Source: FACHB-1406 sp034189065 (GTDB lineage: Bacteria; Cyanobacteriota; Cyanobacteriia; Cyanobacteriales; Spirulinaceae). From it: DNA of 64,000 bases. Positions 18,402-26,293 of the stretch are shown here, piece after piece. Location: assembly GCA_034189065.1 (NCBI GenBank), contig JAXHVQ010000003.1:45835-109834 (forward strand), written 5' to 3'. Every line of letters begins with the position of its first letter. Position 1 is the stretch's first letter. Made by a program: the position numbers and the translations under genes. The notes below the pieces were generated by a model. It searched no databases, had not been told where the DNA came from, and saw only the letters and a list, made by a program, of their open reading frames with translations.

Positions 18402-18541
18402 AGTAGGTGGGTATAAATAAATGGTTAAAACTCAGAATCCGAAAATGAAGCTAAAAGCCAGCTATAGAAAGGATTTCGCTACGGAGTGAATCTCAATCGC
18501 TATTTTACGGATAATTTTACGGATAATTGCGCCTGCCTACT
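18402..18541. mobile_element. MITE-like element, copy 1 (AGTAGG ends, TA flanks)
   Basis: The left end is AGTAGGTGGGTATAA and the right end is its imperfect inverse (TTGCGCCTGCCTACT). A TA dinucleotide flanks both sides, as left by IS630/Tc1-mariner transposition. The interior is homologous to the copy at 20452 (ACTCAGAATCCGAAAAT, then TCTCAATCGCTATTT). No coding capacity is present. Its right end overlaps the last codons of the amidohydrolase gene. Confidence 0.75.
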
Positions 18542-19325
18542 TAGAATCGCTTAAAGTGCGAGTAATTTGACTAAATATTGCCTGAAAATTTTGTTTCGCT
18601 TCCTCGAACTCCGGTATATCCCAACGCGGGACAACAGGGTCGTCAAATTGTTGTGAATTCAAGTAAGTGGGATAGCGAATTTCAATTTGCAATGCTTCGA
18701 CTTCTGATAATTTGCCGTAATTCTTCGTAATATAACCGCCACTAAAAACTTTATTTCGGACGACTTGATAGCCGCGATCGCAAAAAGCAGCATCAACCGT
18801 TGAAATGAAAAATTCCGAGCAACTTTTGCCACGTGCATTTCCTAAGCAAATTTCATCGTCAATTAATCCTAAAAAGCTATGCAAATCTAACAAATAGACT
18901 TTCCCAAATTGCTGGACAAACTCGTCAAGTAATGCTTGTAGCTTTTGGTGGTAGGGATGGTAATATCGATCTAATCGATTTTCGATTTCCTCTGGGGAAG
19001 GAAGGGTTTGATACAGCGGCACATCAAAGGCGGTTTTTTCGGGAATAATTGACTGCCAAAAGTTGCCAAAATGGGGATTGTCGGGCGAACGATTGAGGTC
19101 TGCGACATAGCGACTATAAATAGCTTCTACTACCGTAATTCCCAAACCCGGCAGAAAATTGTAAAGTCGATCGAGATGCCAATCTTGATTGGGGAGATAG
19201 TGGCGATGGGAGGGGTTTAAAGATGCCGCGATCGCGTCTGGCACAAGTAATCCGCTATGGGGTATACTTGCTACAATAGGTAGCGTTTTTGTTTGAGGAA
19301 GATGGAGAAGAAAAGGTTCTTTCAT
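18537..19325 (-). CDS. N-formylglutamate amidohydrolase
   Basis: This 262-residue enzyme of the HutG/FGase family hydrolyses N-formylglutamate or related N-acyl amino acids. Motifs include VASIPHSGLLVP near 18-29, DWHLDRLYNFLP with a likely zinc-binding His, a conserved RYVADLNRSP segment and LLDLHSF near 150, the last a core family signature. The final codon AAG and the TAG stop are formed by the TA flank and terminal repeat of the MITE at 18402-18541. The original C-terminus was therefore probably altered slightly by the insertion. A histidine-degradation cluster is not visible nearby, so the physiological substrate is open. Confidence 0.85.
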   Translation of the reverse strand: MKEPFLLHLPQTKTLPIVASIPHSGLLVPDAIAASLNPSHRHYLPNQDWHLDRLYNFLPGLGITVVEAIYSRYVADLNRSPDNPHFGNFWQSIIPEKTAFDVPLYQTLPSPEEIENRLDRYYHPYHQKLQALLDEFVQQFGKVYLLDLHSFLGLIDDEICLGNARGKSCSEFFISTVDAAFCDRGYQVVRNKVFSGGYITKNYGKLSEVEALQIEIRYPTYLNSQQFDDPVVPRWDIPEFEEAKQNFQAIFSQITRTLSDSK

Positions 19326-19500
19326 TAAAAAGATTAATGCAGCAGTTAAAAATAGCTCGCTTATTCACATAGAATTTTCTTAAAGAAGCTGAAAAAATCG
19401 AACTGAATTTCATTTCGACTTTCCTTTCCCTCTTTGAAAAGCGCGATCGGTTATTAATTCTGCCTTGGAAGATAACAACAGGACTATAAAGTAAGCATTT

Positions 19501-20364
19501 TCAAGACAAAAGTTCGTTGGGGTCAATTCCCTGTTGGCGTAAATAGGCTGCAAGTTTTTCTGCGCGTTGGCGTTCGGCTTCTGCGCGCTGGCTTTCAACT
19601 TCTGCGCGCCGGCTTTCAACTTCTGCGCGCTGGCGTTCGGCTTCTGCGCGCTGGCGTTCGGCTTCTGCCTGCTGGCGTTCGACTTCTGCGCGCTGGCGTT
19701 CCTGTTGTACGAGTTCGACACCCCATAACAACAAGTCACCTTGTCTATCCCACCAGCGCAACCAATAATCATTTCTCCCTTCTTTTTCTCCTCGCCAGGT
19801 TCCTAAATACAATCCCATTTCCTCAATCCAGTGTCGCCCTTCGGGGTCGGGCATTTCTAACTTGTAGCACCCTCCCCGCAGACGGTACACCTCTAGCAAA
19901 CCGCCTTCGGGTTCAAAGATGATGTAAGTGGGAATTTTGAGAATTTGTTCGTAAAAGAACCACTTTCCAAGAGGATGAACTTGTTTAACCGAATATTCGC
20001 TTCCCCCCTTGTCGGAGAGAAATTCCATCACAAGAGTGGGAATTTCTCCTTCTAGGTGAGGGGTATAACTTTTGCGGTTTCCTCGCGGGGCAACCTCGTC
20101 CGCGCGAGGAACGAAAAACCAGTCGGGGGCTTTGATGACTAATTGTTCGTTGAGTGTGGCGCAAATACCCAAATTCCCAGCAACTAGCATTTGCGGTTGA
20201 ATGTAACTAGCCAGTTCTAGGCTTTCGCTTAATGCACCAGCAAGGAGAGGTTGGTCAATATTATCCACGGGTTCTTCGTCGAGTTGAAAGTCGTCGGGAA
20301 GGGGTTCCCATGTGACGGTGAAGGTAGCAACGGGTTTAACTGGCGTTTCTTGAGCGAGGGTCAT
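19501..20364 (-). CDS. Uma2 family protein with C-terminal RQRAE heptad repeats
   Basis: This Uma2 protein has the usual core: CATLNEQLVIKAPDWFFVPRAD, then EIPTLVMEFLSDKGGSEYSV and YIIFEPEGGLLEVYRL. The C-terminus is a coiled-coil repeat of about seven residues (RQRAEAE / RRAEVES), reiterated about eight times before ending KLAAYLRQQGIDPNELLS. The repeat DNA is purine/pyrimidine-biased and likely variable in copy number. I start at the ATG at 20364 (MTLAQETPVKP), because promoter and operator-like elements lie just upstream; an in-frame TTG at 20382 is less likely. The gene at 20590 is its paralogue. Confidence 0.83.
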   Translation of the reverse strand: MTLAQETPVKPVATFTVTWEPLPDDFQLDEEPVDNIDQPLLAGALSESLELASYIQPQMLVAGNLGICATLNEQLVIKAPDWFFVPRADEVAPRGNRKSYTPHLEGEIPTLVMEFLSDKGGSEYSVKQVHPLGKWFFYEQILKIPTYIIFEPEGGLLEVYRLRGGCYKLEMPDPEGRHWIEEMGLYLGTWRGEKEGRNDYWLRWWDRQGDLLLWGVELVQQERQRAEVERQQAEAERQRAEAERQRAEVESRRAEVESQRAEAERQRAEKLAAYLRQQGIDPNELLS

Positions 20365-20376
20365 GGCTGAGGAGAC

Positions 20377-20397
20377 GAACAATTGTTCTCAATTGTA
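20377..20397 (-). promoter_or_regulatory. Promoter with operator-like palindrome upstream of the Uma2 gene
   Basis: On the minus strand a -10 hexamer TACAAT (20397-20392) is followed after three bases by the perfect 12-base palindrome GAACAATTGTTC (20388-20377). The start codon lies 12 bases further on. The same arrangement precedes the paralogue at 21348. The palindrome would overlap the transcription start, a position suited to repression. Confidence 0.5.
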
Positions 20398-20451
20398 GCC
20401 TGTGACGATTAGTCGTTTTAAATCGCAGAAGTGAAAGTATTAGGGTTATTA

Positions 20452-20577
20452 AGTAGGTGGGCATAAATAAATGTTAAAACTCAGAATCCGAAAATAAAGC
20501 TGAAAGCCAGCTACAACAAAGATTTTACAATAAACGAATCTCAATCGCTATTTGACGGATAATTACGCCCACCTACT
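20452..20577. mobile_element. MITE-like element, copy 2 (AGTAGG ends, TA flanks)
   Basis: AGTAGGTGGGCATAA at the left and TTACGCCCACCTACT at the right are inverted repeats, each flanked by TA. The interior matches copy 1 at 18402. It lies between the two paralogous Uma2 genes, twelve bases beyond the stop codon of the one at 20590. It is non-coding. Confidence 0.78.
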
Positions 20578-20589
20578 TACTGCATCCTT

Positions 20590-21348
20590 TTAGGACAAAA
20601 GTTCGTCGGGATCGATCCCCTGTTGGCGCAAGTATGCCGCGAGTTTTTCAGCGCGCTGACGTTCGGTTTCAGCGCGTTGGCGTTCCTGTTGCAAGAGTTC
20701 GACACCCCACAACAATAAGTTGCCTTGTTCGTCCCACCAGCGCAACCAATGGTTATTTCTCCCTTCTTTTTCCCCGCGCCAGGTTCCTAAATACAATCCC
20801 ATTTCCTCAATCCAATGTCGTCCTTGGGCATCGAGCGTTTCTCGCTCGTAGCGTTCTCCCCGCAGACGATACACCTGCAACAAACCGCCTTTGGGTTCAA
20901 AGATGATATAAGTGGCAACTTTGAGGATTTGTTCGTAAAAAAGCCACTTCCCCGGAGGATGAGTTCGTTTAACTGAGTATTCGTCTCTCTCCTTCTCGGA
21001 GAGAAATTCCATTACGAGGGTGGGAATTTCTCCTTCGAGATGGGGAGTGTAGCTTTTAAGGTTCCCTCGCGGGGCGAGTTCGCGGACTCCATTGACAAAA
21101 AACCAGTCGGGGGCTTTAATAACGCATTGTTTATTCACCGTCGCGCAGATGCCAAAATTAGTAGCAACGAGCATTTGCGGTTGAATGTAACTAGCGAGTT
21201 CTAGACTTTCGCTTAATGCACCGGCGAGGAGGGGTTGGTCGATATTATCTACGGGTTCTTCGTTCGGTTGAAAGTCGTCGGGAGGGGGGTTCCAAGTGAC
21301 TGTAAAGGTGGCAATGGGTTTAACTTGTGTTTCTCGGGTGGCTGTCAT
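20590..21348 (-). CDS. Uma2 family protein (paralogue of the gene at 19501)
   Basis: The protein is close to its neighbour along its length: PPPDDFQPNEEPVDNIDQPL, then NKQCVIKAPDWFFVNG, EIPTLVMEFLSEKE and HWIEEMGLYLGTWRGEKEG. Only two RQRAE repeat units precede the shared ending KLAAYLRQQGIDPDELLS, so the two copies differ mainly by expansion of the coiled-coil repeat. I start at the ATG at 21348 (MTATRETQVKP); an in-frame ATG at 21378 exists but lies upstream of the conserved operator-like palindrome. The function of the family is unknown. Confidence 0.83.
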   Translation of the reverse strand: MTATRETQVKPIATFTVTWNPPPDDFQPNEEPVDNIDQPLLAGALSESLELASYIQPQMLVATNFGICATVNKQCVIKAPDWFFVNGVRELAPRGNLKSYTPHLEGEIPTLVMEFLSEKERDEYSVKRTHPPGKWLFYEQILKVATYIIFEPKGGLLQVYRLRGERYERETLDAQGRHWIEEMGLYLGTWRGEKEGRNNHWLRWWDEQGNLLLWGVELLQQERQRAETERQRAEKLAAYLRQQGIDPDELLS

Positions 21349-21361
21349 GGCTGAGGAGAGC

Positions 21362-21382
21362 GAACAATTGTTCTTCATTGTA
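21362..21382 (-). promoter_or_regulatory. Promoter with operator-like palindrome upstream of the Uma2 paralogue
   Basis: TACAAT (21382-21377), three bases, then GAACAATTGTTC (21373-21362) on the minus strand, 13 bases before the ATG at 21348. It is the same layout as at 20377-20397. Confidence 0.5.
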
Positions 21383-21421
21383 GCGTTGGAACGGGGCGCG
21401 ATCGCGCAATCCTAAATTCTC

Positions 21422-23278
21422 CTAAAATCCCCCGCTAGGAATCGAAGCAATCAATTGACGGGTATATTCTTGTTGGGGTTGGCGATAAATTTGTTCGGGA
21501 TCGCCGATTTCTTCGACTTTGCCCTTATTCATCACAATAATGCGATCGCTCATAAACTTAACCACGCTTAAATCGTGAGAAATAAAAATATACGTCAGTC
21601 CAAACTCGCCTTGTAACTCCTTCAGCAAATTTAACACCTGCGCCTGCACCGAAACATCGAGGGCCGAAACCGACTCGTCGCAGATGATAAACTTAGGATT
21701 GAGTGCCAATGCCCTAGCAATACAAACCCGTTGGCGCTGTCCGCCGGAAAATTCGTGGGGGTAGCGGCGCGCCCAATCGGGATGTAACCCCACTCGTTCG
21801 AGGAGGTAAGCAACGCGATCGCGTCGTTCTTTCCCACTCTTTCCTACGCTATGAATTCCCAACGGTTCCATCACTGTTTGACCGATACTCATGCGCGGAT
21901 CGAGGGAATTATAGGGGTTTTGGAAGACAATTTGCATCTCTCGACGCAGGCGACGCAGGCGCTTTCCCTTTATATTTGTTATCTCTTCCCCATCAAATTC
22001 GATCCGACCGTCCATAATCGGCGTTAACCGCAATAATGTCCGCGCAAGGGTCGATTTTCCGCAACCCGACTCTCCCACCAATCCCAATGTTTCCCCCGAA
22101 TATACCTCAAAAGAAACATCGTTAACTGCCATAAAATAGCGCCGCGTTCGACCGAACATACCGCGTTGGGGAAATCCAACTCTCAGGTTTTCAGCGCGCA
22201 GGAGAGGCGGTTGTTTTACGCCATTATTCGCTTGCGGTAATTTCTCTTTCTCGATCGCGATCGCATTGCCGGGACTCGCTGTTTCAAGGGGAATTTTTTC
22301 CTTAATAACAATCCCTCCTTGCGCGTCGGTTTCCACTTCCATAAAATCAGCAACAGTGGGAAGCAGCGCGGGGTTGCCTTCGAGACGAGGACGACAAGCT
22401 AGCAATCCTTTCGTATAGGGATGTTGGGGACGATAGAAAAGTTGTTCGATTTCCCCTTGTTCGACAATTTTCCCTTTGTACATGACGGCGACGCGATCGG
22501 CAATTTCGGCAATTACGCCTAAGTCGTGGGTAATAAAAATTGTTGAAAGATTGCGTGCGGCGCAAAGTTCCCTGAGTATTTCGAGAATCGTCGCTTGGAC
22601 GGTAACATCGAGAGCAGTGGTGGGTTCGTCGGCAATGAGGAGGGTAGGATTGCAAGAAATCGCCATTGCAATGGTGACTCGTTGCAGTTGTCCGCCGGAC
22701 AGTTCGTGGGGAAAGCGTTTGAGGATGGCTGCTTTTTGTTCGTTGATATGATGGGTTAATTCGCGATCGCCGATTTCTGCACCGCCCATTTCCAAACGGT
22801 AATTTTCGCGCAATTGTTCGTCGCTAGGGAGGAGTTTCACTTCTTGGAGGGAGGCGATGGCGCGCCTGCGGGCTTCTGCATCGGCAACCCCTTGGTGCAG
22901 GCGAATGGCTTCGGTTAGCTGAAACCCTATGTCAAATACTGGATTTAACGCACTCATCGGTTCCTGGAAAATCATCGCGATTTCCCCGCCGCGAAATTGT
23001 CGCCGTTGTTCGCTGGAAAGCGCTAATAAGTTTACCGCCGACTGTCCGGTTTCTGGGGTAAACCAAATTTCCCCTTGACTCGTCCTCGCCGTAGAAGACA
23101 GCAACCCCATAATCGCCAGCGATGTCACCGATTTACCAGAACCCGACTCGCCGACTATGCCTAATGTTTGTCCGCGTTGCAATTGAAAGCTAATTCCATC
23201 CACTGCGGCAACGATTTTTTCGTCGGTTACAAATTGGACTTGGAGGTTGCGAACGTCGAGAACCGTGTCTTTTATCAT
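21422..23278 (-). CDS. ABC transporter ATP-binding protein, two fused DppD/DppF-type domains
   Basis: This 618-residue protein has two nucleotide-binding domains in tandem, like GsiA/YejF, serving a peptide- or opine-type importer. Domain 1 has Walker A GESGSGKS, signature LSGGQLQRV and Walker B LLIADEPTTALDV. A linker of about 60 residues follows. Domain 2 has Walker A GESGCGKST, signature FSGGQRQRV and Walker B FIICDESVSALDV. Each domain ends with the oligopeptide-type extension (YTKGLLACRP; YTRQLIASIP). The second Walker B motif has DES in place of the usual DEP. No permease or binding protein is adjacent, so the rest of the transporter is encoded elsewhere, as is common in cyanobacteria. 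Confidence 0.92.
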   Translation of the reverse strand: MIKDTVLDVRNLQVQFVTDEKIVAAVDGISFQLQRGQTLGIVGESGSGKSVTSLAIMGLLSSTARTSQGEIWFTPETGQSAVNLLALSSEQRRQFRGGEIAMIFQEPMSALNPVFDIGFQLTEAIRLHQGVADAEARRRAIASLQEVKLLPSDEQLRENYRLEMGGAEIGDRELTHHINEQKAAILKRFPHELSGGQLQRVTIAMAISCNPTLLIADEPTTALDVTVQATILEILRELCAARNLSTIFITHDLGVIAEIADRVAVMYKGKIVEQGEIEQLFYRPQHPYTKGLLACRPRLEGNPALLPTVADFMEVETDAQGGIVIKEKIPLETASPGNAIAIEKEKLPQANNGVKQPPLLRAENLRVGFPQRGMFGRTRRYFMAVNDVSFEVYSGETLGLVGESGCGKSTLARTLLRLTPIMDGRIEFDGEEITNIKGKRLRRLRREMQIVFQNPYNSLDPRMSIGQTVMEPLGIHSVGKSGKERRDRVAYLLERVGLHPDWARRYPHEFSGGQRQRVCIARALALNPKFIICDESVSALDVSVQAQVLNLLKELQGEFGLTYIFISHDLSVVKFMSDRIIVMNKGKVEEIGDPEQIYRQPQQEYTRQLIASIPSGGF

Positions 23279-23335
23279 GTTGAAGGTAAAATTGTCGTAA
23301 ATAGTAACCCGTCAAAACCAAAACGTGGCAGTAGT

Positions 23336-23394
23336 GGCACGGCATATGTCACGCTCTTACCGTCTTAAAGCATAACTTTACATCTTGCCGTGCC
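23336..23394. repeat. GGCACGGCA/TGCCGTGCC inverted repeat
   Basis: GGCACGGCA (23336-23344) and TGCCGTGCC (23386-23394) bound a 59-base hairpin-forming element. A related element lies at 52336-52391 with similar interior sequence (AACTTTA before the right arm). Confidence 0.6.
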
Positions 23395-23403
23395 TCTCGC
23401 CGT

Positions 23404-23464
23404 TCCCAATTCCCAATTCCCCATGCCCAATTCCCAATTCCCAATTCCCCATGCCCAATTCCCA
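23404..23464. repeat. Tandem CCCAATTC repeats running up to the gluconokinase start
   Basis: Seven to eight copies of CCCAATTC, some as CCCCATGC, run directly into the ATG of the next gene. They keep that frame open for 25 codons upstream, but the encoded NSQFPMPNSQFP stretch is not part of the enzyme family. Confidence 0.8.
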
Positions 23465-23998
23465 ATGACGATTATTTTAATGGGAGTTGCCGGTTCTGGG
23501 AAAACAACCGTTGGTTTGGAACTGGCGCGCATCCTTGGAGGCGTTTTCCAAGATGGAGATGAGTTTCATCCTCCCGCCAATCTTAGCAAAATGAGCCGTG
23601 GCGAACCCTTGACTGACGAAGATCGTCAACCTTGGCTAGAAAAGCTAGGCGACGCGATCGCGAAGCGCTCGAGGCACGACATCGCGAAGCGCTCGAGGCA
23701 CGACATCGCAGCCCTTACTGAAGGAGAAAAACCCTACATTCTTGCCTGTTCTGCACTCAAGCAGGAATATCGACATTTTCTATCACGTAAAGCTAAAAAT
23801 GTCAAGTTTATTTATCTCAAAGGCTCAAAAGACTTTATCCAACAGCGCCTTGCCGCCAGAGAAAACCATTTCATGCCGCCTTCTCTCCTCGAGAGTCAAT
23901 TTGCCGCCCTCGAAGAACCTCAAGATGCTTTAATTGTCGATATTAGAGCCACACCCGAAGAAATTGCCGCTGAGATTGTTAGACGATTGCATTTGTAG
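23465..23998 (+). CDS. gntK: Gluconokinase with an in-frame 24-bp duplication
   Basis: This shikimate-kinase-fold gluconate kinase phosphorylates gluconate to 6-phosphogluconate, feeding the oxidative pentose phosphate pathway. Visible elements are the P-loop GVAGSGKTT at residues 7-15, GDEFHPPANLSKMSRGEPL at 30-48, PWLEKLGDAI, ACSALKQEYR and LKGSKDFIQQRLAAREN. I start at 23465 (MTIILMGVAG), because the longer frame is made of tandem repeats. Between DAIA and ALTEGEKPY, where E. coli GntK has no insert, there are two copies of an 8-residue unit (KRSRHDIA). They lie between P-loop-proximal helices and may or may not be tolerated. Confidence 0.88.
   Translation: MTIILMGVAGSGKTTVGLELARILGGVFQDGDEFHPPANLSKMSRGEPLTDEDRQPWLEKLGDAIAKRSRHDIAKRSRHDIAALTEGEKPYILACSALKQEYRHFLSRKAKNVKFIYLKGSKDFIQQRLAARENHFMPPSLLESQFAALEEPQDALIVDIRATPEEIAAEIVRRLHL
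23659..23706 (+). repeat. Two tandem 24-bp units inside gluconokinase
   Basis: The unit CGCGAAGCGCTCGAGGCACG (first 20 of 24 bases) is present at 23659-23682 and 23683-23706. It adds 16 residues in frame. Nearly the same 24-base string occurs in the Uma2 gene near 13430-13454 and, more divergently, near 14208-14232. Confidence 0.85.
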
Positions 23999-24074
23999 CG
24001 TTTCTCGCTTCCCGTGAGGTACAGTTTCTTCCGGCGCTAAAGTTTCACAACCCAAATAAAAACCGTTATAAACC

Positions 24075-24941
24075 ATGAAAAAACTTTTAGTCACGGGCGC
24101 AAGTGGATTTCTCGGCTGGAATTTATGTCAAGTTGCTCGACAGAAATGGGATGTTTATGGAACGACGTTTTCTCATCCTCTTGACCTTCCCGAAACTACA
24201 GCAATTCAAATCGATTTGCGGAATTTCCAAGACCTGAAACGCCTTTTTAACGACTTGAAACCCGCTGCCGTTATCCACGCTGCCGCTCTATCCAAACCCA
24301 ACTACTGTCAAACCCATCCCGACGAATCTCACAGCACTAACGTCATTGTTTCAGAAAATATTGCCGGGTTATGTGCCGATGCTAATATTCCCTGTGCTTT
24401 TACATCTACCGACCTGGTTTTTGACGGTCTCAATCCACCTTACCAGGAAAGCGATCGCGTTTGTCCGGTCAACCTCTACGGGGAACATAAAGTGCTTGCC
24501 GAAGAACGAATGCGCCAAAAGTATCCTCGAACGGCAATTTGTCGTCTTCCTTTAATGTTTGGCTTGCCCTCTCCCACCGCCGAAAGTTTTATTCAAGGGT
24601 TTATGCGGATGCTTGAGGAAGGAAAAACGATTCGTTTGTTTACCGACGAATATCGAACTTCTGTCAGTGCAAAAACTGCCGCGAGCGGCTTGTTGCTTGC
24701 TTTGGAGCAATTTGAAGGAACGCTCCATTTAGGCGGAAAAGAGCGAATGTCTCGCTATAACTTTGTTCGCTTAATGGCAAGTGTTTTTGAGCTTCCCATT
24801 GATAATATTCAACCATGTTTGCAACGCGACGTAACTATGTCTGCTCCTCGACCGGTCGATGTTTCCCTTGATAGTTCCAAGGCATTTTCACTAGGCTATA
24901 AACCTCCTACTACACGCGAAGAGTTGGAAGCATTGCGTTAG
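24075..24941 (+). CDS. NAD(P)-dependent sugar-nucleotide reductase-like SDR (RmlD type)
   Basis: This 288-residue extended SDR has GASGFLG at residues 8-14, a conserved VIHAAALS segment and the catalytic TST/S region (CAFTSTDLVFDG). The YGEHK pair is a YxxxK motif near 136-140, and CRLPLMFG corresponds to the dTDP-4-dehydrorhamnose reductase motif. The ending (RPVDVSLDSSKAFSLGYKP) matches RmlD-like proteins. It probably reduces a nucleotide-linked or free keto-sugar; the exact substrate is not fixed. It stands alone after the gluconokinase gene. Confidence 0.85.
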   Translation: MKKLLVTGASGFLGWNLCQVARQKWDVYGTTFSHPLDLPETTAIQIDLRNFQDLKRLFNDLKPAAVIHAAALSKPNYCQTHPDESHSTNVIVSENIAGLCADANIPCAFTSTDLVFDGLNPPYQESDRVCPVNLYGEHKVLAEERMRQKYPRTAICRLPLMFGLPSPTAESFIQGFMRMLEEGKTIRLFTDEYRTSVSAKTAASGLLLALEQFEGTLHLGGKERMSRYNFVRLMASVFELPIDNIQPCLQRDVTMSAPRPVDVSLDSSKAFSLGYKPPTTREELEALR

Positions 24942-25360
24942 TTATTAAGCGCTGGTTGTACTCAGATTGGTTTTTTAAAACGGTATTGGCTATTGATTGT
25001 TATTGATTTGCGACAAGTTAAGGTTAGACCCTACTTGCTATTTTTATTTGTTCGTCTGCCAAGAACTAAAGTTCATGGCTAAAAGCTAAAACCCGTTAAA
25101 ACGGGTTAAAAACTAGATAAATCTGGTCAAGAGTCCGTTTCATATAAAATCTGCCCAATTGAATATTAATACAACCTTACAAAATTGAGGAAGACAACAA
25201 TTTTTGTTGATAGTGTCCAGCCGGATTTTATATTAACGTAGAGACGTGCAATTGAACGTTTCCACCGATCGCCACAGGTTAAATTAATTTCAGGGCTAAT
25301 AGAGAGCGCCATTCTATTAAAACCGATCGCGGGTTATTATGCCCAATATATTCGGAAATT
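24942..25360. other. Spacer with two hairpin-forming repeats
   Basis: No gene is visible. AACCCGTT-AA-AACGGGTT (25090-25107) is a perfect palindrome with an 8-base stem. A degenerate copy of the GACGTTCAATTGAACGTC palindrome lies at 25238-25265. Both could act as terminators or are dispersed repeats. Confidence 0.55.
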
Positions 25361-26182
25361 TTAATCTATTTTTTCCTCTTCGACTAACGTCGCATTCACC
25401 CACTTTCCCTTGGAGTCATAACTGCGAATAAGGCGCTGTCGTCGCTGAGGCTCGAGCAACCAACCCATTTCTAAAACAAACGGAAAACCCCCTTGAATTT
25501 TTTCGGGACAGTTGGAAGATGCGCCATTGGGTAAAAGGAGGATTTGAACGGGTAAATTTCCTTCGTTGAAACGCAAACGAGACCCTTCAATTTGTGCAGT
25601 TGACGCGAGAGTTCGGGTTCCGAAAGTTAGGGTTTGTTGTAAGCGATACTCGCTTTGTTGTTCGATTTTGAGGGAAGTGGGGTAAACTTCCGGTTCGCGA
25701 TAGTCGGGATATAACGTTGTTGCTTGTCCTTGCCACGTTCCCAAAAGTTGTTGTACCGTTAGGGGAGGGCGTTCGGGGGTATCGGTTCCCGCTAAACGTT
25801 CGCGAATGAGGGTGATGCGATCGCATTGGCTGTCGCGATCGTATAAAATAACCATACGCAGGCGGCGCGTCCCCTCAATTAAGCCAAGTTCTGCCCCAAA
25901 TTCCGAAAAGGGACCCCATTGCAACGAGCCTTGAGAAAATGCCCCATTTTCAAAGAATAAAAGTTGGGGAGAAAGGGAGGTATACTCGAGAAAAATCTCC
26001 TTCGGCGGTTCGTCTGGAGGCAAATAGCGAACCGTTTGCTCGACTTTTTGATTATTGTCTCGTCCGAACAAGGAGACGACAGTCGGAGTATCTTGAATCA
26101 AGCCTCCTTGGGAGGAAAGACGAGTAAAAGATCCCTGCCATTCTCCTAGATTTTTTAGAAAATGCTCCCATTGCGAGGACAT
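25361..26182 (-). CDS. DUF3598 family protein
   Basis: This 273-residue soluble protein begins MSSQWEHFLKNLGEWQGSFT, the usual opening of the cyanobacterial DUF3598 family, a lipocalin/calycin-like fold. Two repeats of the LGxWxG type are visible: NLGEWQGSF near residue 12 and LLGTWQGQATTLYP near 145. This agrees with two calycin-like halves. The C-terminus EMGWLLEPQRRQRLIRSYDS is also typical. The role is unknown; a ligand- or chromophore-binding function is only suggested by the fold. It is single, with no operon partners. Confidence 0.82.
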   Translation of the reverse strand: MSSQWEHFLKNLGEWQGSFTRLSSQGGLIQDTPTVVSLFGRDNNQKVEQTVRYLPPDEPPKEIFLEYTSLSPQLLFFENGAFSQGSLQWGPFSEFGAELGLIEGTRRLRMVILYDRDSQCDRITLIRERLAGTDTPERPPLTVQQLLGTWQGQATTLYPDYREPEVYPTSLKIEQQSEYRLQQTLTFGTRTLASTAQIEGSRLRFNEGNLPVQILLLPNGASSNCPEKIQGGFPFVLEMGWLLEPQRRQRLIRSYDSKGKWVNATLVEEEKID

Positions 26183-26293
26183 AAATTGTTAGCCTAGTTT
26201 TAGCGATACGAGTGGCATTTGAAGATAATTTTACTATGGTATCGGTTAGTTTCGCAAAAACTTTACCATTGAAGTCAAAATAACTTTAACAGT

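Noticed and set aside
20377..20388. LexA box reading of GAACAATTGTTC
   Set aside because: It does not fit the cyanobacterial LexA consensus, which needs a GTAC-type half-site.
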